A DNA stretch of 64,000 nt from Comamonadaceae bacterium (GTDB taxonomy: Bacteria > Pseudomonadota > Gammaproteobacteria > Burkholderiales > Burkholderiaceae_C): the NCBI GenBank assembly GCA_947454955.1, contig CANGLW010000003.1, positions 1-64,000 of the forward strand. The letters run 5' to 3'. The notes below the pieces were generated by a model. The model saw only the letters and a program-made list of their open reading frames with translations, was not told the origin of the DNA and searched no databases. A program made the position numbers and the translations under genes. Shown piece by piece: positions 1 through 8,894 of the stretch (its first letter is position 1; every line of letters begins with the position of its first letter).

Positions 1-944
1 CTGACATTCAGGTGATTTGCGTGCAGATGAACGACTCCAAAGCCATGATGGACTCCATCGACGCAGAAGAACGCGTGCTGCTCGATGACGTGGGCTTGTT
101 CAGCGACGGCACGGCGGTGAAACAAGTGGGCGAAGAGACGTTTCGCCTGACGCAAGCGCTGGTGGACGACTACATCGAGGTGGACACCGACGCGGTGTGC
201 GCGGCCATCAAAGACGTGTTTGTGGACACCCGCAGCATCGTGGAGCCTGCCGGCGCCATGGCGGTGGCAGCCATCAAACAGTACGTGGCCAAACACAAGT
301 GCAAGGGCAAAAGCTTTGCCGCGATTTTGTGCGGCGCCAACATGAACTTCGACCGCTTGCGCTTTGTGGCCGAACGCGCCGAGGTGGGCGAAGAGCGCGA
401 GGCGCTGTTTGCGGTGACCATTCCTGAAGAGCGCGGCAGTTTCAGGCGCTTTTGCGAGCTGATTGGCAACCTGCCAGGCGGCCCGCGCAATGTGACCGAG
501 TTCAACTACCGCATCAGCGACTCGGCGCAGGCCCATGTGTTTGTGGGCCTCACCACCACCAAGGGCGAGAGCGCGAAAATTGCCAACAACTTCAACAAGC
601 ACGGCTTTGAAGCGCTGGACCTCACCCACGACGAGCTGGCCAAAGAGCACATCCGCCACATGGTGGGCGGGCACTCGGCTCTGGCGCAAAACGAGCGGCT
701 TTTGCGCTTCGTGTTCCCCGAGCGGCCCGGTGCTTTGCTGAAGTTTTTGAGCCTCATGCGCCCGGGCTGGAACATCAGCCTGTTCCACTACCGCAACCAG
801 GGCGCCGACTACGGCCGCATTCTGGTGGGCCTGCAAGTGCCCAAGGCCGACGACAAAGCCTTTGCCAAGTTTCTCGCCACGCTGGGCTACGCTTACGTGG
901 ACGAAACCCACAACCCGGTGTTCAAGTTGTTTTTGCAGGCTTGA
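1..944 (+). CDS. ilvA: Threonine ammonia-lyase (threonine deaminase), C-terminal part
   Basis: The gene runs in from before the window; the frame is already open at the left edge (residues DIQVICVQMNDS). About 310 residues are visible of a family that is usually near 510. The first ~120 residues are the end of the PLP-dependent catalytic domain (VEPAGAMAVAAIKQY is the typical late motif). Two ACT-like regulatory repeats follow, the first around LFAVTIPEERGSFRRFCELIG and the second around LRFVFPERPGALLKFLSLM. In this family these repeats bind isoleucine and valine and set feedback control of the first step of isoleucine synthesis (threonine to 2-oxobutanoate). The two repeats mark the long biosynthetic form rather than the short catabolic TdcB form. 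No terminator is seen before the next gene. Confidence 0.93.
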   Translation, partial: DIQVICVQMNDSKAMMDSIDAEERVLLDDVGLFSDGTAVKQVGEETFRLTQALVDDYIEVDTDAVCAAIKDVFVDTRSIVEPAGAMAVAAIKQYVAKHKCKGKSFAAILCGANMNFDRLRFVAERAEVGEEREALFAVTIPEERGSFRRFCELIGNLPGGPRNVTEFNYRISDSAQAHVFVGLTTTKGESAKIANNFNKHGFEALDLTHDELAKEHIRHMVGGHSALAQNERLLRFVFPERPGALLKFLSLMRPGWNISLFHYRNQGADYGRILVGLQVPKADDKAFAKFLATLGYAYVDETHNPVFKLFLQA

Positions 945-1015
945 AACAGCCGCTGTCACGCACAGCAACCTAGGTGCAGCGCCACACTTTTAGAATGAAT
1001 ACGAAGGAGAAATTG

Positions 1016-1795
1016 ATGAACTACGAGATGATTCAAGTGCGTGTGGAGGCTGGCAAGGTCGGCATCATCACGCTCAACCGACCCAAACAACTCAACGCCC
1101 TCAACGACCAGTTGATGAATGAGCTGGGCGAGGCCCTGGCCGCGTTTGACGCCGACGAGCACATCGGCTGCATGGTGATCACCGGCAGCGAAAAAGCGTT
1201 TGCTGCAGGCGCTGACATTGGCGCCATGGCCACCTACAGCTTCACCGATGTGTACAAGCACGACTACATCACCCGCAACTGGGAACGCATCCGCCAGATC
1301 CGCAAGCCCGTGATTGCCGCAGTCAGTGGCTTTGCCCTGGGCGGCGGCTGCGAGCTGGCCATGATGTGCGACTTCATCATTGCCGCGGACAATGCGCGCT
1401 TTGGCCAACCCGAGATCAAGCTGGGCGTGATTCCTGGTGCCGGCGGCACCCAGCGCCTGCCCCGCGCGGTGGGCAAAGCCAAAGCCATGGACATGGCGCT
1501 GACCGGCCGCATGATGGACGCGGCCGAGGCCGAGCGTGCTGGCTTGGTCAGCCGCGTGGTGGCGCTGGACAAGCTGATGGACGAAACACTGGGCGCGGCG
1601 CTGATGATCTGCGACTACTCGCAAATCGCCACCATGGCGGCCAAAGAATCGGTCAACCGCGCCTTTGAGAGCGGCCTGAGCGACGGGGTGATGTTTGAGC
1701 GCCGCCTCTTCCACGCTTTGTTTGCCACCGCCGACCAAAAAGAAGGCATGGACGCCTTCGTGAACAAGCGCAAGGCCGAGTTCAAACACGGCTGA
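1016..1795 (+). CDS. Enoyl-CoA hydratase (crotonase family)
   Basis: A 259-residue crotonase-fold enzyme, expected to hydrate trans-2-enoyl-CoA in fatty-acid beta-oxidation. Visible motifs are the oxyanion-hole segment [11 protein letters not shown] (residues ~60-75), the second oxyanion segment with [11 protein letters not shown], the catalytic-Glu region [22 protein letters not shown] with both glutamates in place, and the C-terminal [23 protein letters not shown]. Retention of both glutamates favours hydratase over isomerase. The start at 1016 is chosen because AAGGAGA at 1004-1010 sits 5 nt upstream; the frame stays open to 974 but without a ribosome site. It stands 71 nt after ilvA and is followed by a tRNA gene. 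Fine substrate range cannot be read from sequence. Confidence 0.92.
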   Translation: MNYEMIQVRVEAGKVGIITLNRPKQLNALNDQLMNELGEALAAFDADEHIGCMVITGSEKAFAAGADIGAMATYSFTDVYKHDYITRNWERIRQIRKPVIAAVSGFALGGGCELAMMCDFIIAADNARFGQPEIKLGVIPGAGGTQRLPRAVGKAKAMDMALTGRMMDAAEAERAGLVSRVVALDKLMDETLGAALMICDYSQIATMAAKESVNRAFESGLSDGVMFERRLFHALFATADQKEGMDAFVNKRKAEFKHG

Positions 1796-1805
1796 AATTT
1801 CCCGC

Positions 1806-1811
1806 TATAAT
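1806..1811 (+). promoter_or_regulatory. -10 element of the tRNA-Met promoter
   Basis: A perfect TATAAT lies 11 nt before the first base of the tRNA, just after the hydratase stop codon, followed by a GC-rich discriminator (ttgcccctc). A weak TTCAAA at 1781-1786 could be the -35 element at a long 19-nt spacing. It suggests the tRNA is transcribed from its own promoter. Confidence 0.55.
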
Positions 1812-1822
1812 TTGCCCCTCTT

Positions 1823-1899
1823 GGTGATATAGCTCAGTTGGTTAGAGCGCAGCATTCATAATGCTGATGTCGGTGGTTCAAATCCACCTATCACCACCA
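1823..1899 (+). tRNA. tRNA-Met (anticodon CAT)
   Basis: A 77-nt cloverleaf: acceptor arms GGTGATA/TATCACC pair fully, the D arm is GCTC...GAGC with AGTTGGTTA loop, the anticodon arm is CAGCA-TTCATAA-TGCTG giving anticodon CAT, and the T arm is GGTGG-TTCAAAT-CCACC. Discriminator A and an encoded CCA end at 1896-1899. The first acceptor pair is G-C and therefore intact, unlike initiator tRNA, so this is an elongator type. A CAT anticodon could also be the lysidine-modified tRNA-Ile2, which cannot be excluded by eye. Confidence 0.93.
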
Positions 1900-1905
1900 A
1901 ATTCC

Positions 1906-1938
1906 AAAGTCCCCGCACCCTGTGTTCGGGGACTTTTT
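1906..1938 (+). terminator. Rho-independent terminator after tRNA-Met
   Basis: Arms AAAGTCCCCG (1906-1915) and CGGGGACTTT (1927-1936) form a 10-bp stem with an 11-nt loop, running into five T residues. Confidence 0.85.
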
Positions 1939-1958
1939 CATTTGGAACCACCATCTTT

Positions 1959-1991
1959 AAAAGCCCCTGCACAGTGTGCCGGGGCTTTTTT
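1959..1991 (+). terminator. Second rho-independent terminator in tandem
   Basis: Arms AAAAGCCCC (1959-1967) and GGGGCTTTT start a run of six T at 1985-1991. It lies 21 nt beyond the first terminator and insulates the chemosensory operon from read-through. From 1992 to 2180 there is only the operon leader, where no convincing promoter could be fixed. Confidence 0.8.
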
Positions 1992-2180
1992 CTTGGGTCG
2001 CCACCTCCCGCACAAGCGCCGCCACTTCAAAACTTAAGGTGACCTAACCCTCAAGAAGTACCTGTGACAGACCGTTATTACCTGTATCAATTTATTGGCG
2101 CGCTTCAATAATTTGATCAGAAGGAAGCACCGCAGATCGGCTGTGTTTCCAGCTTCCCATCACTTAACGGAGTCCTTGGT

Positions 2181-4106
2181 ATGTCACTGGTCATGAAACG
2201 CCCCGCCGCTGCGGCACCTGAAACCAACCCTGCCGTGGTTCGCGGCGTGAGCCGGCAGATGAGCCGCGACGCCGATGCCCAGCGCAAACGCGCCCGCACC
2301 CTGGCCAAGCAGCAGCAAGCCGCCGAGCGCGTGGCCAGTGCGTCAAGCCAAGTCTCTGCCGGTGTGAACGAAGCCGCCTCCGCCGCTGAAGAACTCAAGC
2401 GTGCGTCCGACGAAATTGCCAGCGGTGCTGAAGAGGCATCCGGTGCTGCACAGGAATCATTAGCGGCCATCACCCAGATCACCGGGGCCATCGAGCGCCA
2501 GCTCAACGCTGCCAAAGACGCACAAACCCGCGCCCAAACCATGCAGCGCCTGGTGGGTAAGGTCAACGAAGAAGTACAAGCCACCGTGACCAATGTGGGC
2601 GTGGCCGCACAGCGCCAGGGCGAGTCGGTCAAGATGGTGGCCGAGCTGGAGCGCCAGGCCGCCAACATTGGCGACATCGTCAAGGCCGTGGCCCGCATTG
2701 CCGACCAAACCAACCTGCTGGCCCTGAACGCCGCCATTGAAGCCGCACGCGCCGGTCAACACGGCAAGGGCTTTGCGGTGGTGGCCGACGAGGTGCGCAC
2801 CCTGGCGGAGACCAGCGAGAAAAGCGCCAAACAAATCCAAGACCTGGTGGGTCAAATCCAGGGCGATGTGAAAAGCATTGCCGAAGGCATCAACGACGCG
2901 GCTGAAACGGTGCAAAGCGAGACCGAGAAGAGCAAAACCATCATCCAGCAGCTCGACAAAATCGGTGAAGACTCGGTAGAGATTGTGGCGGGCGCCAACG
3001 AAATTGCCTCGGCCGCGCAGCAGTCCATCACCGCAGCTAACCAAGCGCTTAAGGGCGCAGAAACCATTGCCGCGGCTGCGACCGAGCAAAGCTCGGCCTG
3101 CGAAGAAGCCGCCAAAACCGTGCAAGAGCAAAGCACCGCCCTGGCCGAGTGCGAGCAAACCGCATCGAACTTATCTGAACTGGCCGATGAGCTGAAAAAC
3201 AGCACCGACATTGGCAAGAGCGCCGAAGAGGTGGCCTCGGCCGCTGAAGAGCTCTCCAGCGCGGTGCAAGAAATCAACCGCTCGGCCAGCCAAATCATGG
3301 TGGCCTTGGAAGAGATTCGTAAAGGCGCGCAGGCCCAGTCCAGCGCCACCGCTGAATCGGCTGCGGCCATCAGCCAAATTGAAAAAGGCGCGCAACTGGC
3401 CTCCAACCGCGCTGGCGGTGCGCGTGAACTCGCCACCACCATCAAGAGCTTGATGGGCGAGAACAAGGTGATGATCGACGGGCTGATCAACAGCATTTCT
3501 TCGAGCGTAGAAGCCACACGCAGCAGCGCGCAGCAAATCAAGGCGCTCGAACTCATCAGCCGCAAGATCGACAAGATTGTGGATGCGATCACGCAGGTGT
3601 CCATCCAAACCAACATGCTGGCGGTCAACGGCAGCATTGAAGCCGCGCGCGCTGGCGAGTACGGCAAGGGCTTTGTGGTGGTGGCCACCGACATTCGCAA
3701 CCTGGCGCACGACTCGGCCGAGAACGCCGACCGCATCAAAGACCTGGTCAAGTCCATCCAAGACCAAATTGGTTTGGTGGGCCGCGACCTGAGCGAGATC
3801 ATGGTCTCTGCGATGAGCGAGGTGGAAAAAGCCAAGAGCATCACCGCCAACTTAGTGAGCATGGAAGAAGACGTGGCCAAGCTCGAAGAAGGCAACGCCG
3901 AAGCGGTGGCCGCCTCCGAAGAAATTGTGGCCGCACTCACGCAAGTGAAGGTGGGCGTGGACCAGGTGTCCACCGCCGCCAACCAGGCCGAAAAAGCTGC
4001 TGAGCAGGCCGCCACGGCAGCGCGTCAGCAGTCCACCGGCGCAGAGGAGTTGTCGGCCGCGATTGAAGAAATCGCCTCCTTGGCGGACGAGTTGCAAAGC
4101 AACTGA
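2181..4106 (+). CDS. Soluble methyl-accepting-type chemoreceptor with two duplicated signalling domains
   Basis: A 641-residue, almost wholly coiled-coil protein with no transmembrane segment, no signal peptide and no recognisable ligand-binding domain. It contains two receptor hairpin tips: one around residues 165-210 ([20 protein letters not shown]...[11 protein letters not shown]) and one around 463-510 ([20 protein letters not shown]...[11 protein letters not shown]). The halves align at an offset of about 300 residues along their length, including the Ala/Glu-rich regions near 52-99 and 346-400, so the protein looks like an internal tandem duplication. It lacks a C-terminal NWETF-type CheR tether. 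Start 2181 follows CGGAGT. It is the first gene of the chemosensory operon, 20 nt before cheW. It presumably nucleates a cytoplasmic array with CheA and the three-domain CheW; what it senses is unknown. Confidence 0.88.
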   Translation: MSLVMKRPAAAAPETNPAVVRGVSRQMSRDADAQRKRARTLAKQQQAAERVASASSQVSAGVNEAASAAEELKRASDEIASGAEEASGAAQESLAAITQITGAIERQLNAAKDAQTRAQTMQRLVGKVNEEVQATVTNVGVAAQRQGESVKMVAELERQAANIGDIVKAVARIADQTNLLALNAAIEAARAGQHGKGFAVVADEVRTLAETSEKSAKQIQDLVGQIQGDVKSIAEGINDAAETVQSETEKSKTIIQQLDKIGEDSVEIVAGANEIASAAQQSITAANQALKGAETIAAAATEQSSACEEAAKTVQEQSTALAECEQTASNLSELADELKNSTDIGKSAEEVASAAEELSSAVQEINRSASQIMVALEEIRKGAQAQSSATAESAAAISQIEKGAQLASNRAGGARELATTIKSLMGENKVMIDGLINSISSSVEATRSSAQQIKALELISRKIDKIVDAITQVSIQTNMLAVNGSIEAARAGEYGKGFVVVATDIRNLAHDSAENADRIKDLVKSIQDQIGLVGRDLSEIMVSAMSEVEKAKSITANLVSMEEDVAKLEEGNAEAVAASEEIVAALTQVKVGVDQVSTAANQAEKAAEQAATAARQQSTGAEELSAAIEEIASLADELQSN

Positions 4107-4126
4107 GCCAACACAGGAGAGCCGCT

Positions 4127-5734
4127 ATGGAAATCTCTGACGACTTGGCATCGGCAAGCGCCGATGCCATCGACGAGGCTGCGCAGGACCGGCAATTTGT
4201 CACCTTCAGCGTGGCCGATGAAATGTTCGCGGTGCAAATGGCACCGGTGCAAGAAATCATCCGCGTGCCCACGGTGGCGCGATTGCCGCTGGCCCCCCAT
4301 TCACTCGACGGCCTGGCCAATTTGCGCGGCCGTGTGCTGCCCATCGTGAACCTGCGTCGCATCTTTGGTGTGGACGCACGCGAGCATGACGACGCCACCC
4401 GCGCGGTGGTCATCAACCTGGGCCAGCCCCTGGGGTTTGTGGTGGACCATGTCTCGAGCGTGATCAGCGTGGAGCCCGAGGAAATTGAACCGGCCCACCA
4501 CATCCAGTCGGTGGTGCAGTCGGATTACCTCACCGGCGTGATCAAGCGCCCCAGCCCCGAGGGCGGCAAAGACCAGTTGCTGCTGGTGCTGGACTTTGAC
4601 CGCGTGGTGCGCGAGCAGTTCGCCAGCATCGCGCAAATGCAAGCCGCGCGCGGCCAGGCCCGCATCACCAGCCAAAGCCATGAGAGCGCGGCCGAAACCT
4701 CGGTGGACGACAAGGTCACCAGCGATGAGCTGCGCCTGGTGAGCTTCACCGTGGCGGGGCAAGAGTACGCGATTGACATTGCCGAGGTGCGCGAGATTGT
4801 GCAGCGCCCTGACGAGATCAGCGAGTTGCCCAACACGCCCTCGCATGTGCTGGGCTTGATGTCATTGCGTCAACGCTTGTTGCCGCTGGTGGGTTTGCGC
4901 CACTTGTTTGGCTTGCCCGATGTGGACCACGACGAGCGCCACCGCATTGTGGTGGTGTCACTGCCCGATGGCGGCCAGATGGGCCTGGTGACCGACACCG
5001 TCAAAGAGGTGCTGTCTGTGCCACGCACCCAGGCCGATGACATGCCTTCGCTGCTCTCGCACGATCCGGGCATGAAAGAGTTCTCGGCCATTTGCCGCCT
5101 GGACGATGGCAAGCGCCTGGTCTCGATCATCGCCACCCAGCACCTGCCCGGCTTGAGCCATTTGAGCGAGCTCGTGAACCACGACAACGCCCACACCCCT
5201 GAGGAGACCGAGACCATGAGCACCACCCAAGCCGGCAACGACGATGACACCCAGGTGGTCATCTTCCGCCTGGGCACCGAAGAGTACGGCGTGCCCATCA
5301 TGAGCGTGCAAGAAATTGTGCGTGTGCCCGAGGTGCTGACCCGCGTGCCGCGCACACCTTCGTACGCCGAAGGTGTGATCAACCTGCGTGGCACGGTGCT
5401 GCCAGTGATTGACCAGCGCACACGTTTGGGCCTGCCCAAAAGCGAGCGCAACGACCGCCAACGCATCATGGTCTACACCCTGGGTGGCTTACGCACCGGC
5501 TTCATTGTGGACTCGGTGGCCGAGGTGCTGCGCATCTCGAAAAACAACATCGAGCACGCGCCTGAGTTGTCGCATGAGCAGGCCAAGCTCATCACCCGCG
5601 TGGCCAAGCTCGAAGGCGACAAGCGCCTGGTGATGCTGATCGACCCCGACCAGCTGCTGGGCAGCATCGACAGCACGGTGCAAGACATGGTCAGCCACCA
5701 CGCTGAACCAGAAACGATGGCCATGGCCGCTTGA
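4127..5734 (+). CDS. cheW: Three-domain CheW-type coupling protein
   Basis: A 535-residue protein with three consecutive CheW folds: residues ~23-160 (starting FVTFSVADEMFAVQM), ~199-345 (LVSFTVAGQEYAIDI) and ~368-515 (VVIFRLGTEEYGVPI). Each has the usual linking features, a VQEIIRVP/VREIVQRP/VQEIVRVP segment and a NLRG(R/T)VLP-type turn; the middle copy reads SLRQRLLP and is the most diverged. CheW proteins bridge receptor tips to CheA; a single domain of ~150 residues is usual, so a triple version could crosslink several receptor or kinase units. AGGAGA at 4115-4120 sets the start. The stop codon TGA overlaps an ATG of the next gene. Confidence 0.92.
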   Translation: MEISDDLASASADAIDEAAQDRQFVTFSVADEMFAVQMAPVQEIIRVPTVARLPLAPHSLDGLANLRGRVLPIVNLRRIFGVDAREHDDATRAVVINLGQPLGFVVDHVSSVISVEPEEIEPAHHIQSVVQSDYLTGVIKRPSPEGGKDQLLLVLDFDRVVREQFASIAQMQAARGQARITSQSHESAAETSVDDKVTSDELRLVSFTVAGQEYAIDIAEVREIVQRPDEISELPNTPSHVLGLMSLRQRLLPLVGLRHLFGLPDVDHDERHRIVVVSLPDGGQMGLVTDTVKEVLSVPRTQADDMPSLLSHDPGMKEFSAICRLDDGKRLVSIIATQHLPGLSHLSELVNHDNAHTPEETETMSTTQAGNDDDTQVVIFRLGTEEYGVPIMSVQEIVRVPEVLTRVPRTPSYAEGVINLRGTVLPVIDQRTRLGLPKSERNDRQRIMVYTLGGLRTGFIVDSVAEVLRISKNNIEHAPELSHEQAKLITRVAKLEGDKRLVMLIDPDQLLGSIDSTVQDMVSHHAEPETMAMAA

Positions 5735-5745
5735 TGGAGGGACGT

Positions 5746-6957
5746 GTGTTGAAGGTTCTGGTCATTGATGACTCCGCCCTCATGCGCCGCTTGCTCAGCC
5801 AAGTGCTCACCGAGGCTGGCCTGAAAGTGGCCATGGCGCGCAATGGACGTGAAGGCGTGGAGCAGGTCACCGAGTGGCAGCCCGACGTGGTCACTTTGGA
5901 CATCAACATGCCCGAGATGGATGGCTTGACGGCGCTCTCGCTCATCATGCAAGCCCGCCCCACCCCGGTGGTGATGGTGAGCTCGCTGACCGAGCGCGGC
6001 GCGCAAGTCACGCTTGAAGCGCTGGCCCTGGGCGCGGTGGATTACATCGCCAAGCCCGGGGGCACCATCTCGCTGAGCATGGACAGTGTGGCCAAAGACC
6101 TCATCAACAAAGTGCGCTGCGCGGCCAAGGCACGCATCCGCATGCCCGGCCCGCACGACCCCAACACACCCGCCCGCACAAGCAAACCTGTTGCCAGTGA
6201 TTCCCTGGGCCGCAAGGCTTTGAGCCGCACACCGCCTGCACCCCACACACCACCTGCACCTTTCGCAGCCCGTGCGCGCCAACGCTTGGACGACACCGGC
6301 ATGTTGCCCAGCACCACACGGGGTACATCTGGCAGCGCGTTGGTCAACACGACCAACAGCACCAGCCAGCTGCCGGGCTTGGTGGTGATGGGCGTGTCCA
6401 CCGGTGGGCCGCGCACGCTCGAAGACATCTTGCCCAAGCTGCCGGCCGACTTCCCCTGGCCGGTGCTGATTGCCCAGCACATGCCGGCGAACTTCACCGA
6501 TGTGTTTGCCAAACGCATGGCCGCGCTGTGCGCGCTCGATGTGCGCGAGGCCGCCACACCCATGCCGATCGAACCCGGGGTGATTTACATCGCCCGCGGT
6601 GGGAGCGACATGGTGGTGTCTGAGCGCTTGGGCCGATTGATCGTGCAGCCCTTGCCGGAGTCGGCGGTGCACCCCTGGCACCCGTCGGTGGACCGCATGG
6701 TGGAAACCGCCCTGCGCCACATGCCAGCGCAACGCATGGTGGGCGTTCTGCTCACCGGCATGGGCAACGACGGCGCGGAGCAAATGGCGCGGCTGCGCCA
6801 AATGGGTGGCCGCACGATCGCTGAATCAGCCGATTCAGCGGTGGTGTTTGGCATGCCGCAAGAACTCATCAACCGCCAAGGCGCCACCCAGGTGCTGCCG
6901 GCCACAGCCATCAGCGCGCAATTGGTGAGCTGGATGGGCAAACCCATCAAACACTGA
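5746..6957 (+). CDS. cheB: Chemotaxis response regulator protein-glutamate methylesterase CheB
   Basis: Receiver domain (residues 1-120; acidic pocket DD at 8-9, phospho-Asp52 in TLDINMP, Lys103 in AKPGG), a Pro/Thr-rich linker of about 80 residues, then the methylesterase domain with catalytic Ser218 (GVSTGG), His245 (AQHMP) and Asp342 (MGNDGA). It demethylates and deamidates receptor glutamates after phosphorylation by CheA, opposing CheR. The GTG at 5746 is preferred because GGAGG at 5736-5740 lies 5 nt before it and the protein then begins MLKVLVIDDS as in the family. An ATG at 5734, overlapping the cheW stop, would add four residues and remains possible. The linker is longer than in enteric CheB. 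Confidence 0.93.
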   Translation: MLKVLVIDDSALMRRLLSQVLTEAGLKVAMARNGREGVEQVTEWQPDVVTLDINMPEMDGLTALSLIMQARPTPVVMVSSLTERGAQVTLEALALGAVDYIAKPGGTISLSMDSVAKDLINKVRCAAKARIRMPGPHDPNTPARTSKPVASDSLGRKALSRTPPAPHTPPAPFAARARQRLDDTGMLPSTTRGTSGSALVNTTNSTSQLPGLVVMGVSTGGPRTLEDILPKLPADFPWPVLIAQHMPANFTDVFAKRMAALCALDVREAATPMPIEPGVIYIARGGSDMVVSERLGRLIVQPLPESAVHPWHPSVDRMVETALRHMPAQRMVGVLLTGMGNDGAEQMARLRQMGGRTIAESADSAVVFGMPQELINRQGATQVLPATAISAQLVSWMGKPIKH

Positions 6958-6965
6958 GGACCCCT

Positions 6966-7589
6966 ATGGGACTGAAAAAACCAAGCGCCCAACTGGGCCT
7001 GCACGAGGTAGTGGAACGCGAACACCCGCGCGACCAAGCCGGCCTGCTGATGCAACTCAAAGACGCCCAGGCTGGTAACCGCCGCTGGGCTGCACGCGAC
7101 CTGGCGCAGTACCCCGCCACCGCCACCACCCTGGGCGAAGCCTTGCTGAGCGAACGCGACACCAGCGTGCGCACCGCGCTGTTCACCACCCTGGCGGGCT
7201 TTGCCACTGACGACGCGGTCAACGCCTTGCTGCCGCTCTTGCGCAGCGAAGACGCGGGCTTGCGCAACGGCGCCATTGAGGCCCTGACCGAGATGCCCCA
7301 GGCCGTGGCCCCGCGCATCCAAAGCCTGCTGCACGACAGCGACCCCGATGTGCGCATCTTCACCGTGAACTTGCTCGCTGAATTGCGCCATGAACAAGTG
7401 GCCACCTGGCTGCGCCAAGTGCTGCAACAAGAAAGTGCGGTCAACGTGGTGGCCGCAGCCATTGAGGTGATGACCGAGGTGGGCGACCTGCAAGACGTGC
7501 CGGTGCTGCGCGCGGTGGGTCAGCGTTTTGACGACCCCTTTGTGGGCTTTGCCGCAGACATGGCGATTGAACGAATCGAGGCTGCATGA
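6966..7589 (+). CDS. HEAT-repeat protein in chemosensory operon
   Basis: A 207-residue all-helical protein built of HEAT/PBS-lyase-like repeats, recognisable in phrases such as NRRWAARDLAQYP, DTSVRTALFTTLAGF, DAGLRNGAIEALTEMP and DPDVRIFTVNLLAELR, each about 31 residues apart. No enzymatic motif is visible. HEAT repeats form protein-binding solenoids, so it is probably a scaffold or regulator for CheB, CheR or the kinase. ATG 6966 is 5 nt after AGGA, and its stop overlaps the cheR start (ATGA), implying coupled translation and matched amounts. Its exact role is unknown. Confidence 0.85.
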   Translation: MGLKKPSAQLGLHEVVEREHPRDQAGLLMQLKDAQAGNRRWAARDLAQYPATATTLGEALLSERDTSVRTALFTTLAGFATDDAVNALLPLLRSEDAGLRNGAIEALTEMPQAVAPRIQSLLHDSDPDVRIFTVNLLAELRHEQVATWLRQVLQQESAVNVVAAAIEVMTEVGDLQDVPVLRAVGQRFDDPFVGFAADMAIERIEAA

Positions 7590-8446
7590 GAACCGCTGCT
7601 GTCGTGGCCCCCAAGGCTTCAGCGATTGCTGACACCGACTTTCTGAAGTTCCGGGATTTTTTCTACCGAAAAACCGGCATCCACTTCGACGAGAGCAAAC
7701 GCTATTTTGTCGACAAGCGACTGGTCGAGCGCATCGAAGCCACCGGCTCGGACAACTTTCGCACCTACTTTGTGAACCTGCGTTTTGAATCAGGCACTGC
7801 TGAGTTGCAAAAGCTGGTCAATGCGATGACGGTCAACGAGACCTACTTCTTTCGCGAGGCCTACCAGTTCGACTGCATGGTCAAAGACATGCTCAATGAA
7901 ATTGCCAAGCGCAAACGCCCGGGCGACCGCATCCGCATTTGGTCGGTGCCGTCGTCCACCGGTGAAGAGCCCTACAGCATCGCGATTTATTTGCTCGAAC
8001 GCTGGGCGCACATTGAAGACTACGAGGTCGAGATTTTTTCCTCGGACATCGACACCGAGGTCTTGGCGTCTGCGCAAAAAGGCGTGTACTCCGCACGCTC
8101 GGTGGCCAACCTACCCAAAGCGTACCTGGAGAAATATTTCAAGAAGCTCAACGACAACGAGTTCGCGATTTCACGTGACCTGGTCTCAGCGGTGGAGTTC
8201 AACCGCATGAACCTCACCGACCCGACGGACACCAAACGCTTTCGCGATATCGATTTGATCTTCTGCCGCAACTTGCTGATTTATTTTGACGAGATGTCAC
8301 GTCGCATCGCAGCCGAGGGCATGTTCGAAGCGCTCAACCCCGGGGGCTTTGTGTGCCTGGGGCACTCCGAGTCGATGAGCCGCATCTCCAATTTGTTTTC
8401 CGTGCGCCGCTTCCCGGATGCCATGGTCTATCAAAAGCCCATCTAA
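7586..8446 (+). CDS. cheR: Chemotaxis protein-glutamate O-methyltransferase CheR
   Basis: A 286-residue SAM-dependent methyltransferase. The N-terminal helical domain (FLKFRDFFYRKTGIHFDESKR) recognises receptor helices. The catalytic domain has NETYFFRE, the SAM-binding IWSVPSSTGEEPYSIAI and DLIFCRNLLIYFD, and ends with GFVCLGHSES. It methylates glutamates on receptors of this operon, most likely the duplicated soluble receptor and the membrane receptor encoded at 11876. The usual AACSTGEEPYS motif reads VPSSTGEEPYS, so the Cys of many CheR proteins is replaced by Ser. The start overlaps the HEAT gene by 4 nt. Confidence 0.94.
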   Translation: MRTAAVVAPKASAIADTDFLKFRDFFYRKTGIHFDESKRYFVDKRLVERIEATGSDNFRTYFVNLRFESGTAELQKLVNAMTVNETYFFREAYQFDCMVKDMLNEIAKRKRPGDRIRIWSVPSSTGEEPYSIAIYLLERWAHIEDYEVEIFSSDIDTEVLASAQKGVYSARSVANLPKAYLEKYFKKLNDNEFAISRDLVSAVEFNRMNLTDPTDTKRFRDIDLIFCRNLLIYFDEMSRRIAAEGMFEALNPGGFVCLGHSESMSRISNLFSVRRFPDAMVYQKPI

Positions 8447-8456
8447 GGAACCAGCC

Positions 8457-8894
8457 ATGAAAAGAATTATGGTGATTGACGACGCTGCCACCGTGCGCAT
8501 GTACCACCGCAAGATGCTGGGCGATGCCGGCTGGCAGGTGGAAGAGGCCATCAATGGTTTGGAGGCCCTGGAAAAAGTGGCCAGCCAAGCCAGTGACGAG
8601 CCCTTCGATTTGTATGTGAGCGACATCAACATGCCCAAGATGGACGGCTACGCCTTTGTGCGTGAGCTGCGCCGCATGAGCATCCCGCAGGTGCCGGTGC
8701 TGATGGTCTCCACCGAGGCCCAAACGCAAGACGCCAACGCTGCCAAAGACGCGGGCGCCAACTGTTACCTGGTCAAACCCGCTCGCCCGGCTGAGCTGGT
8801 GCTGACCGCGGCAATTTTGCTGGGCGACCAGGCCGCTGCGATGAAAGCTGCCAGCCAAATGACCACCTCAAGCACCCAGGGAGCCAAGGCATGA
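8457..8894 (+). CDS. cheY: Single-domain response regulator, CheY-like
   Basis: A 145-residue receiver domain: acidic pair DD at 8-9, phospho-Asp56 in YVSDINMP, switch Thr in MVSTEAQ and conserved Lys in YLVKPARP. A tail of about 25 residues (QAAAMKAASQMTTSSTQGAKA) extends past the fold. It should accept phosphate from the CheA encoded next and carry the signal to an output. The ATG at 8457 is chosen because AAGGA lies 7 nt upstream and the protein starts MKRIMVIDD. Its end overlaps cheA by 4 nt. Confidence 0.92.
   Translation: MKRIMVIDDAATVRMYHRKMLGDAGWQVEEAINGLEALEKVASQASDEPFDLYVSDINMPKMDGYAFVRELRRMSIPQVPVLMVSTEAQTQDANAAKDAGANCYLVKPARPAELVLTAAILLGDQAAAMKAASQMTTSSTQGAKA

Noticed and set aside
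956-1789. Long open frame antisense to the enoyl-CoA hydratase
   Set aside because: It mirrors codon positions of a clear crotonase gene in GC-rich DNA, has no ribosome site and translates to His/Gly/Ala-rich sequence without motifs.
5473-6801. 442-codon minus-strand frame opposite cheW/cheB
   Set aside because: Shadow of GC-biased coding DNA; spans the cheW-cheB junction and shows no recognisable domain.
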